In this document: positions 34,901 through 51,681 of the stretch, piece by piece
Position numbering within the stretch: the stretch's first letter is position 1
How the letters are laid out: each line of letters opens with the position of its first letter
The notes under the pieces: model-generated
Told to the model about the DNA's origin: nothing
Database searches by the model: none
What the model saw: only the letters and a program-made list of their open reading frames with translations
Translations under genes and position numbers: made by a program
DNA from: Phaeosaccion multiseriatum
Lineage: Eukaryota > Ochrophyta, other classes
DNA length: 64,000 nucleotides
Direction of reading: 5' to 3'
Assembly (NCBI GenBank): GCA_965112735.1
Contig: OZ218950.1
Coordinates: 2,418,001-2,482,000, forward strand

Positions 34901-37900
34901 CCACCGCATGAACCCACACCTTCTCGCTCGTGATGGCCCCTCGCACAAGCACCTCTTCGCAGCCGGTGGGTAAGAAGACGGCGGCAAAGGCCTTGCTCGT
35001 CAGCTCCTCAGGCAAGAGCGCCAACATCGTGTGCGCGGCATTATCCAACACGGCAGGGTGGAGGTAGAAGCCGTTGATCTCCCACTCCGCCGATAGGCTG
35101 CCATCCATTGCCGCCGCAACCGACAAGGCCTGTCCACTGGCTGCGAAAAGGTGCTGCGTTCGGACAAAGCTGGCACCGTAGTCATAACCAGCACTGGCAA
35201 GCTTGAGGTAGAGCCCCTCGGCGATGTCCTCGTCCCCCACCGCGGCTCTCACCCGCGCCACGTCCAATGTCTCTGCCTCCGTCCTTGTGCACAATTGAAG
35301 GGAAGTCGCCTTCGCCACCGTCTCTCCAGCCTTGCCGTGGGGACCTCCGATAAACTGCACGCTGCCGCGGGCAGTGACGAGGGCACTGACTTCAGAAGCG
35401 ACCACAGTGGTGGAGCCCTCCACCGCACGGTCCACATCGGGGGCACGAGCGCCTGCAATTTCCAGTGGAGACATGAAGACCAGGCCCTTCAGGACCACTT
35501 GCCTCTCGCCAGGGAAAGGCTTGCCCTTCAGCAAGGCGGCAAGGCCAATCTCGATGTACCCCATGCCCGGCATGAGCACCACTCCTCCCACCGCGTGATC
35601 TTGCAGCAAGCCCTTGAGCTGAGGGGTGAAGCAGCATGAGAGGAGTGTTCCTCCCTTCTTCTCGACGACGCCGCCGCTTGGTACCATCGCATGCGCCTGC
35701 TGCTCGAACCAAGGGAGGGCACGACGGGTGGGGAACAAAGGAGTGGGCTTCCCCAGCACTGCCGCCACTGCTCTGCCGAACGAGGCAGTGTCGCTCCCCT
35801 CCCGCCGCATGGAGGGCTGCCACATCACGTCCGATCTCTCTCCCTCGCATTGCTGCGCCATGTTGATCAGCACAGAGCTGGGCCCAATCTCTACCACTCG
35901 TACACCTTCAGGCCTCTCCCGGAGTAGCGTGGTGATACTCTCCGCGAACAGCACCGGCGATAGCATGTGTTGCACCCAGTACGCTACCTGCGTCACCTCC
36001 TCCGCCTTGACCACCTCACCCGTCACGTTGGACACCAGGGGAATGCGTGGGGCGCTGAGTGACACCTCACTTAGAGCCTCCTCCAGAGAACGCACAGCGG
36101 GCTGCATTAGAGGAGAGTGGAAGGCGTGCGACACCTCCAGGGCCTTGCAGCCCACCCCATCTGCCGTGAGCTTCTCCACCACCTTGTCCACAGCGCTGCT
36201 CGCTCCAGAGATCACGCTCGCGCTCGGTCCATTCGACGACGCCAGCACCACCTCCCCTGCCCCCCCCGCAGCGTCGATGCTTGCCAAAGTCGCCTCCTTG
36301 CCTGCCCTCACTGCGAACATCACTCCCTCGCCCTCGGGGCAGGCCTGCATGGCGGCTCCTCTCGTGGCGGACAGCATCAGTCCGTCCTCCAGCGACATGA
36401 CGCCGGCCACGCACGCCGCCACTACCTCGCCCAGGCTGTGGCCCATCACCATGGACGGCTCCACGCCCTCCGACTTCCACAGCTCACAGAGGGCGTACTC
36501 CAGCACAAACAGGCATGGCTGGCAGTAGCGTGTCTCCTTCAGCAGCGCTTGTACACTTTCCCTTTCCTCGGCAGCAGGATATATGAGCTCCACCACAGAC
36601 TTGTCTAGCCAGGCCTGGTCCTGCAGGAGGCCATCGCACCGACGAACAGCTTCACGAAAGACCTCACGCTGTTGAGGCAGCGAACGAGAGACACGCAAAG
36701 CAGAGACAAGAGAGAAAAGCATATGAGAGTAGGTGGCCGAGGTGATGCGAAGCGACGGAGAAGACAAGAGGAGCACTGACAGATACAGAGGTTCAAATGA
36801 GCAAGCGAACTCACCTTATCGTAGAGCTCCTTGCCCATGCCGGGGTACTGGGAGCCTTGCCCCGTGAAGAGAAAGGCGACGGGAGATGCGGCCACCTCCG
36901 TCTTCCTCCTCGTCGGTGTCTTCGAACCCTCCCCCTCCACACTCGGCGCAGGGTTGCTCAGCACCACATGGGCGTTGGTGCCTCCTGCTCCGAACGAGCT
37001 TACTCCTGCGTACAAGGGCTCGCTGCTGCCATTGGGGTGTCCCTCGCCACTCAAGGGGGTTAGTCTGGACGACGGGAAGGCCACCGCAAATCCATCAATG
37101 CCCAGCTGAGGATTGAGCGTGCCGAGGTGCAGATTGGCCGGAACAGCTCTGTGCTGAAGAGCGATGACGGTCTTGATGACTCCCGCGATGCCTGCGGCGC
37201 CCTCCAAGTGACCAATGTTAGTCTTGACCGCTCCCACCAGGAGTGGGAAAGAGCTCTCCCGCCCTTCTCCGTAGGCGGCTTTGAGAGCGCTCATCTCGAT
37301 GGGGTCGCCAAGAGCCGTGCCGGTGCCGTGCGCCTCCACGAAGTGAACTTCCCTGCCCGCTACACCCGCCTCCTCCAAGGCTGCCTGCATCAGCGTCTGC
37401 TGCGCGTCTGGACTGGGTGCTGTGAGCCGCATAGAGCGCCCATTGTGGTTCACGGAGCTTCCCTGCACGACGGCGAGGATGTTGTCTCCGCTGCGCTCCG
37501 CGTCGTCAAGCCGCTTCAGCACAACGGCGCCGCAACCCTCTCCTCGGACGTAGCCGTTGGCCGATGCGTCGAACGTCTTGCAACGCCTGAGAAAGGCATG
37601 GGAATGGCGGGGTTGGAAGCGGGGGAGAGGGATTGAGCTTCATGGTCTGCCCATCAACACACTACAACTCTACTACTTCTGCACGAACTCGATGCTCTCC
37701 AAGGCAAGCTCCCCCATTCGGCCGTACGTACCAGTCCTTGGACAAAAAACCTCCCTTGTCGAGCTGTTCGAAGGAACGGGAGCCGAGCAGCAGGTTCACT
37801 CCTCCCACAACCGCAGCATCGCACGTGCCGAAGCGAAGATAGCGACAAGCCGTGTCCAAGGCAACGAGGGAGGAAGAGCAAAGCGTATCAACCGATATGC

Positions 37901-40900
37901 TTGGGCCTCGCAGGCCCAGTGCGTAGGACAGGCGATTTGCAGGGCAGCCCGCTGACTCGCCCATCATGGAGTAAGCCTTAACGGCCACGTCTTTGTTCAG
38001 CGCGGCCCAGTCGCCGTGCTGCATGGAGCCCACGAACACTCCAGTGTTGCTGTTGCGCAGCGTGTCCATGGAGAAGCCTGCCTCGTGCAGCGCCTCGTAG
38101 CCGACCTCGAGCATGATGCGCTGAGTGGGGTCCATGACCTCGGCCTCGACCACGGAGATGCCAAACGTGGCGTTGTCAAACATCTCCACGCCGTCGATGA
38201 AGCCTCCGTGCCACTCCTTCGCCGCACCAGGGAGTCTTCCCGGGGGCATGGCGGTGATACATTCCCTTCCCTCCAGCAGCATGGACCAGAAAGCGTCGGG
38301 ACTGTCTGCGCCTCCAGGGAAGCGGCACGCCATGCTCACTATTGCAAGCGGGGCAGAAGCGTCGCCCCCCCCTTGAGGCGATGGCATCATCCTGGGCAGG
38401 CGCAGGCTGCTCGCACTTCCCTCCATGAGCGCTGAGCCCAACCACCCCGCCAAGGCCGCCACGGTGGGGTGGGCGAAGAGGGCGGCACTGCTAACGGGAA
38501 TGTCCGTGAGCAGGTGCAGACGCTGCCTCAGCTCCATGAGCGCCAACGAATCCATGCCAGCCTCCATGAGAGGCTTGTCCATGTCGATGCCGACAGAGCC
38601 TGCCGTGCTAGAGAGGGCGATGTCGGAGATGACGGATCGAAGCCTCTCTTGGCGTTCAGCTGGACTGACACCGCGGAGCTCTGCTGCCAAGGAGTTTCCG
38701 GCCGCCGATGTCGGTGGGGCGGGCAGCAGCTTGAAGGCCTTTCTGCTCGTGAAAGGGGAGGCTCTGACGTTGGTCTTCTCCGCTTGTGATATAGCCGTCC
38801 CCTCCAGGATGACGTGGGCGTTGACACCGCCAAACCCAAAGGAGTTTACAGCTGCAAAAGAAGCAGAAGTAGCCACAGCGAGCAGAAGGGCATGGTGAGA
38901 ACGGGTTCAACAATTTACCATCATACGATAGCTCATACTCTCTAAAGTCCTCTTTGACTTGTCTCGAGAAGAAGCGAGTGAGTGAGTAAGAGTGGGTGAG
39001 TGAGTTATTGGGTGGGTGAGTGAGTGAGTGAGTGAGTGAGTAAGTAAGTGAGTGAGTGAGTGAGTGAGTGAGTGGGTGAGTGAGTGATTGGGTGGGTGAG
39101 TGAGTGAGTGAGTGAGTGAGTGAGTGAGTGAGTGAGTGAATGAGTAAGTGAGGGAGGGAAGGAGGGAGGGAGTGCGGGAGTGAGTGAGTGAGTGAGTGAG
39201 TGAGTGAGTGAGTGAGTGAGTGAGTGAGTGAGTGAGTGAGTGAGTGAGTGAGTGAGTGAGTGAGTGAGTGAGTGGGTGAGTGAGTGATTGAGTGAGTGCG
39301 CGAGTGAGTGAGTTGCCGAGTGAGTGAGTGAGTGATCACAGGAAACGATTTTGAGTAAGGGCCCTCAACGCACCTCCGATTCGGGTGGAGATGGGGGTCA
39401 TGCGTCCGGGGATGGGCAGCAGAGCGCTGTTGCCCTCCGTTTTCAGTGCAGGGTTCAGCGTGGACAAGTTGAGGTTGGGAGGCGCTTGGACATGCCTGAG
39501 CACCAGCACCGTCTTGATGAGCCCCGCAATGCCTGCCGCAGCCTCCGCGTGACCAAGGTTGGTCTTGATCGCTCCAACGACGAGACGGCGGGCTGTCGCC
39601 AGGTCGTGGTCTCCGTAGGTGCCAGCGATGGAAGCCCACTCCGTGCGGTCCCCGAGGGGCGTGCCCGTGCCGTGCGCCTCGATGAAGCTCACGTCCGACA
39701 GAGCGATGCCCGCCTCTGCTACGGAGTCCAAGACCGCGGCCTTCTGTGCCGCTTCGTTGGGGGCAGTGAGGGTCGTGCCGAGGCCCGTGTGATTGATGCA
39801 GGAGCCTCGAATCACCGCCAATATGTTGTCTTGGGCCTCTATGGCGTCTTCGAGGCGCTTTAGCACGACGGCGCCACAGCCCTCTGCTCGCAGCCACAGG
39901 GCACACGCAGCAAATGGAGGTGACTGGAGGGTGAGCTAGGGGATGGTCGAGCCGCGCTCATCAGGCTCATAAAAAAAGGACAATCTCAGACCCAAAGAAA
40001 CACTCCCTGCTCATCCTGCACTTATCTCCCGTATTTCCCCCCCTTCCTCTCCCTTTCCCTTTCTCCCTGTCTCTGCCCCTGCTCCTCTCCATCTCTCCCT
40101 GTCTCGCCTTCTCCCTCTCTCTCTCCCGCTACTACCTCTCTCGCTCTCCCGATCTTTCTCTCCATCTCCCCTTCTCTCCCTCCCTCTCTCATTCCCTCTC
40201 CCTCTCCCTCTCCCGCTCCTGCTCCCTCTTCCCCTGGCGCCTCTCTCCCTCTCCCTGCCTCCGCCTTTCCGTCTCCCTCTCCCTCTCCCTCTCACCGCCC
40301 TCCTTGCGGAGCTGGAAAGGGCCGTGAATCAGAGCGCTGCGGCAAGCAAGCTCTACCACATGTCAATCTCATTCTCGTCCTTCTAGTCTTCTATACAGTC
40401 TCGCAGGCGCCGCTCGTGCTCACCTGCCCGCACGTAGCCGTTGGCAGCGGCATCAAAGACCATGCACTTGTCTGACAGCAAGTGCAGCGATGACATGGCG
40501 GAGAAGGGCTCGGGATTGGTCATGATGGACACTCCTCCGGCCAGGGCCATGTCGCAGTCGCGGCTTTGGAGGCCTCGGCAGGCCTGGTGCACGGCCACGA
40601 GAGAGGAGGAAGAGGCCGTGTTGATGGTCTGCGAAGGTCCAGTCAGACCGAGGGCGTAGGAGACCCGATTGGCCACGAGAGCCTCTGAAGCGCCCGTAGC
40701 AACGTACGGTCCAGGAGCGTGGGACTGCATTTTGGACATCCAGTCTCCGTTGCCGCACCCGATGAACACTCCTGGACGTTCGAGAAGAGGACTTTGTGGT
40801 GAGGTATGTGGTGAGGTCAGTGACCATCAGAGCGAGCATCAGAGCATTTCTCTCCCGCTCCCTCTTCGTCTGATTCTGCATGCTATTTGCTTCAGGCATC

Positions 40901-41881
40901 ACAACTGAAAGGGGTACATCGACCCACCTGTTTTGCTCTCAAGAAGAGCTTCCTTGTCAAGCCCTGCGTCGCGAAAGGTCTCGTAGGCCACCTCCAACAT
41001 GACTGCGGGTGTTCAGGAAACAGCAAAGCAGGTGAGACCTTGTTGGTTTTACTGAAGGCGAAACAACTCCGAGTCACACAGGGAGAGGATTGTGATGCTT
41101 GCTTTGCTTACCTCGCTGCTGAGGGTCCATTGCGGATGCCTCCGGGTCAGAGATGTTGAAGAAGACGTTATCGAACAGCTCTACGTCGGGGAGGAAGCCT
41201 CCCCGCGTGGGGTAACCGCTTTCTCCACGCTTGAGCTTGTCCAAGGCCGCAGGCTCCCATCTGTGAGAGAGACGCGCGCGAACGCGCGAGGAGTGTTTTG
41301 GGAGGCGCCAGCCAGAAGGAGACAAAGATAAGGGTTAGAGCCATGAGCTCTTGACCGTGTGTACAGTGATTCTTCGCCCTCATACCGTCCGTCCACTACC
41401 ATCCCAACTCCCTCCCACCCAACCACTCCAGCAAGATGTGCTGCGGTGGCAGGAGGGGGCGGGGGCAAAATGCTAAGCGCCGTGATGCACGCTGCCCATC
41501 ATCTCCAAGGTTCCGTCGCCCAGACCCAGCCAACCACCGCCCACTCACGCACCTATCTGTGGGCATGTCTGTGATGCCGCTGCCCTCCCTGCAGAGCAGG
41601 TCCCACAGCTCAGGAACAGAGTTGGCACCTCCAGGGAAGCGGCAGGCCATTCCAACAATGGCAATGTCGCCACGACGATGGCCGCCTTTCTCGCTTCTCG
41701 TTGGTCCGCTGCCCATGTTTGGGTGCGTGGGGGAGGGAGGCGCCCTTCGAACCTCGTCCTCTTTGCCTGCTGGCACTGGTGCTGCTGGTGCTGCGGGTGT
41801 CTCCGCCGCCGGTGCCTCCCCCGCACCTGTTGCTGCACCCTGAGGCTGATCCTGCACCGGCTCCTTGCCGGGCCCGGGCAT
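11325..41881 (-). CDS. PKS-A: giant six-KS modular type I polyketide synthase with a terminal membrane beta-helix domain
   Basis: Thirteen exons: 41553-41881, 41112-41260, 40928-41002, 40424-40771, 39374-39883, 37732-38851, 36815-37586, 31405-36668, 26975-31243, 21715-26820, 15330-21557, 12646-15212, 11325-12445. All borders are GT-AG and the sum, 27,858 bases, is exactly 9,286 codons. Domain order: Ala/Pro-rich leader, KS1-ACP1, KS2-AT-DH-ER-KR-ACP, KS3-AT-KR-ACP, KS4-DH-ER-KR-ACP, KS5-AT-DH-ER-KR-ACP, KS6-ACP, terminal membrane domain. It would condense malonyl units onto an acyl starter, on an assembly line probably anchored to a membrane by its C terminus. Start: conserved MPGPG methionine shared with PKS-B. 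Oddities: Ser for Cys in KS1, no AT in modules 1, 4 and 6, no thioesterase, and an in-frame TGA at codon 9039 (12066-12068). If TGA is a true stop the protein is 9,038 residues. PUFA synthase was considered and rejected, since there are no tandem ACPs or FabA-type DH pair. Confidence 0.92.
14033..16012 (-). other. PKS-A module 6: KS6-ACP6 without AT or reducing domains
   Basis: KS6 starts at residue 7830 with Cys8008 (LDTACSSS), HGTGTVLGD and KTSVGH, and ends with VGGTNAHVILSN. A stretch beginning PPLVFMYSGRYQ resembles the first residues of an AT (FLFTGQGSQY in the other modules) but stops after about 40 residues, so it looks like an AT stump. A Gln-rich linker leads to the last ACP, Ser8406 in GMDSLAVVQL. 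KS6 is the most divergent of the set. It may transfer the finished chain onward and not extend it. Confidence 0.85.
16151..22337 (-). other. PKS-A module 5: KS-AT-DH-ER-KR-ACP (fully reducing)
   Basis: KS5 starts at residue 5774, Cys5932 (VDTACSSS). AT about 6213-6553, Ser6313, HAFHS. DH about 6568-6866 (His6597 in HAVNNMVIIP, Asp6780). ER about 7083-7408 with HAASGGVGLAAV. KR about 7418-7643 with HAAGVLDD and NYAAGN (Gly where the other KRs have Ala). ACP Ser7744 in GLDSLATAEL. From about 16400 to 18590 its DNA is nearly identical to module 4. Confidence 0.9.
22413..27606 (-). other. PKS-A module 4: KS-DH-ER-KR-ACP, acyltransferase missing
   Basis: KS4 starts at residue 4069, Cys4230 (LQTACSSS). 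The KS ends in GTNAHAVLSG and only about 40 residues later the post-AT linker LYPTRQAFRWF and the DH begin, so the whole AT of about 340 residues is absent. DH about 4536-4833 (His4564 in HAVNNVVIIP, Asp4747), ER about 5043-5368, KR about 5380-5603 (HAAGVLDD, FTSMAG, NYAAAN), ACP Ser5708. The DH motif has Asn for the usual Gly. The ACP would have to be loaded by a neighbouring AT or a free malonyl transferase. Confidence 0.88.
27673..32036 (-). other. PKS-A module 3: KS-AT-KR-ACP (leaves a beta-hydroxyl)
   Basis: KS3 starts at residue 2646, Cys2807 (TDTACSSS). AT about 3080-3428, Ser3187 in GHSLGQ, HAFHS malonyl-type. The DH and ER are absent: after the AT comes about 240 residues of linker/structural KR, then a KR (about 3680-3903) with GGLGGLG, HAAGVLND and SYSSTAG / NYAAAN. 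ACP Ser4005 in GLDSMASVEF. As the only extension module with KR alone it should place the single hydroxyl of the product. The KR has LND where modules 2, 4 and 5 have the B-type LDD motif. Confidence 0.88.
32109..38354 (-). other. PKS-A module 2: KS-AT-DH-ER-KR-ACP (fully reducing)
   Basis: KS2 residues 637-1055 with Cys795 (VDTLCSSS). AT about 1078-1405, active Ser1179 in GHSLG and the malonyl-type HAFHS signature. DH about 1431-1730 with intact HAVGGVVLMP (His1459) and Asp1643 in HPAVLDNAAH. ER about 1915-2250 with the NADPH loop HAASGGVGLVAV. KR about 2260-2480 with GGLGALG, HAAGVLDD, and the SYTSMAG / NYAAAN catalytic set. ACP with Ser2584 in GLDSMSTVEL. All catalytic residues are present, so one saturated C2 extension is expected. 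Confidence 0.9.
38978..39336. repeat. GTGA/GAGT microsatellite in PKS-A intron 5
   Basis: Longer version of the repeat at 708-927, with a perfect GAGT core of more than 90 bases around 39180-39275. It fills most of the intron 38852-39373. Confidence 0.92.
40025..40305. repeat. Pyrimidine-rich tract in PKS-A intron 4
   Basis: CTCTCCCT-type low-complexity DNA inside intron 39884-40423, matching the tract in PKS-B intron 4. Confidence 0.8.
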
Positions 41882-42385
41882 TCTCTCTCCTCCTTGTTGG
41901 CCAGCCAGATCCAACGCTGGAGAGAGAGTGAGCAAGTATGGGAGTAAAACGATGGTGAGAGAGAGACCGCGGACAACTATGATGCTGTGCGTGGTCTCCC
42001 TCCTGTGGTCTCCCCCCTTGCTTGGAGGAAAGGGATCGAAAGGGAGTCATGAGGAGGCGAGGGGCGGGGGCGGGGGGGGAGCAGAAACATAGGGTTATGG
42101 GCCGGCCGCCGCCCCGTGCTTCCCTTCCTAACTAGCTTGGTGAAGACACTCCTTGGGATGGCCTGAGTGAACATCACGTGTTGCATGTGCAATTTTTCCG
42201 GGTGCCAGCACAAGGAACAAAAAGGGGAAAAGGGGTCAGCTCGTACCCACCTTTCTTCTTCTCCTCCTCTCCCTGCTGTTCTGCTGTTATCCTCCTGCCT
42301 TCCTCTCCTCTGCCGCAGCCTCTCCTCTGCCGCAGCTGTGCCACATTCCGCGGCAATGTTGTCTTCTTAAAAACTTATTTTCTTT
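41882..42385 (-). promoter_or_regulatory. Upstream region of PKS-A (probable promoter and 5' UTR)
   Basis: Conserved with 3472-3900. A possible UTR intron acceptor (CTCTCTCTCCAG) ends at 41917. No specific binding site was recognised. Gene order implies that PKS-A transcription begins between here and the 3' end of the tRNA synthetase gene at 42916. Confidence 0.45.
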
Positions 42386-42915
42386 CACTTTATGTCTCTA
42401 TTTCTTAAACCCCCCCCCCCCCCCCCCCGAGGAGATCAAGGTCAGAAGTAACGGAAGGATCGCCCGGATCCAGATCGGATCCGAGCTCCGAATCTGGGCC
42501 ATCGAACTTTCCACCAAATTTTCTGAGCGCTCCAAGCCCCCCCCTCGACCCCCCCCCATCGGCCCCCCGTGGGGCTTCTCGGGCTCCGGGCTTCTAGGCA
42601 ATAGCCCCCTCCAGGCTTCGGGCTTCTGGCCGCAGGCCTGAGGTCTGGGCTTCGGGCTTCTCAGGCTGGGGGAAAAAATGGGAGACTTGGGCTTCTCTGG
42701 GAGCTATGGGCTTCTTGCTTTCGGCCGCAGGCCGCCTCAGGCTTCTGCTTATCGGGGGCCCGAGAAGCCCCGCGGGGGGCCGACCCCCAGCGCTCACTCA
42801 CACTCTTCTACTCTAGGGCAGCAAGCTCTCTTTTCTCCTCTACTCTTAGGACACGAAGCTCTCTCGCATCACGTCCCTCAAGCAGCTCACTCATACTCCT
42901 CTATACTCTACACCT
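42386..42915. other. Spacer between isoleucyl-tRNA synthetase and PKS-A
   Basis: No gene. It holds a 20-base C homopolymer (about 42409-42428), then a GC-rich segment built from repeated GGGCTTCT units and bounded by inverted repeats (listed next), then about 130 bases of CTC/TAC-rich DNA likely to be the 3' UTR of the synthetase gene. Confidence 0.6.
42560..42782. repeat. Short element with 25-base terminal inverted repeats
   Basis: Left arm 42560-42584 (CGGCCCCCCGTGGGGCTTCT then CGGGC) and right arm 42758-42782 are reverse complements with one mismatch (24 of 25). The 173-base interior repeats GGCTTCTGG and GCCGCAGGCC motifs. It encodes nothing. The layout is that of a MITE or a large hairpin; no target-site duplication was obvious. 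It is the only copy I saw in the window and it lies in the PKS-A upstream region. Confidence 0.6.
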
Positions 42916-51449
<8,534 letters not shown>

Positions 51450-51681
51450 TTTCCTTGGCCTGCCGGTCCCTGCAGCTGAAACAGCAGCACCACACCACTT
51501 GCGGGAAGGCAAGCGTCTCGTTTGGCACTGACTCGAAGGAGGGGAGGCTGACATACGAGGCGCAATATTGGAAACATTTCACAGGTGCACGCGTTAGTTC
51601 TTCGATGCAACTGTACATTGTAGATCGATTAGATACTTTGTTGCTTCCCTTCTACAACAGACAAAAGCAAACCATTTCATC
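51450..51681. promoter_or_regulatory. Divergent promoter region shared by isoleucyl-tRNA synthetase and the MGST3-like gene
   Basis: Only 232 bases separate the two start codons, which point in opposite directions, so both promoters and 5' UTRs must fit here or overlap the first exons. No named element was recognised. If the upstream ATG of the synthetase at 51554 is used, the shared space falls to 127 bases. Confidence 0.6.

Larger units (their letters stand above)
38427..41668 (-). other. PKS-A loading region: KS1 (Cys to Ser) and ACP1
   Basis: KS1 occupies residues 72-489, spread over exons 1-6. It keeps HGTGT and KTNLGH histidines but reads INTASSSSLVA where family members read VDTACSSSLVA: Ser238 (codon 40611-40613, TCT) replaces the nucleophilic Cys. 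The GDPIE motif that follows HGTGT is GDRTE. ACP1 spans residues about 535-612 with Ser572 in GMDSLALMEL. No acyltransferase lies between them. In bacterial PKSs a KS with Gln for Cys acts as a decarboxylating starter domain; a Ser variant could do likewise, act as an acyl transferase, or be inert. Confidence 0.85.
38266..42385. repeat. Segmental duplication, copy A (matches 1-3900)
   Basis: Covers the PKS-A 5' region, exons 1-5 and part of exon 6. The right border is at about 42385, where CTTAAAAACTTATT in this copy matches CTTGAAAACTTATT at about 3885. Scattered short matches (GAGGAGATCAAG and a C-run) beyond the border suggest that the homology was longer and has been rearranged. Confidence 0.9.

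Noticed and set aside
38978-39336. Regularly repeated units that might be taken for a CRISPR array or protein repeats (THSLTHSL)
   Set aside because: The repeat unit is 4 bases with no unique spacers, inside an intron of a eukaryotic gene.
11325-41881. PKS-A as a polyunsaturated fatty acid (PUFA) synthase
   Set aside because: PUFA synthases have tandem ACP repeats and paired FabA-type DH domains. Here there are single ACPs, repeated complete modules, and PKS-type DH and ER domains.
11325-41881. Bacterial origin of the PKS region as contamination
   Set aside because: Thirteen GT-AG exons keep frame across 27.9 kb, the introns carry the same microsatellites as the neighbouring housekeeping genes, and the region is continuous with them.
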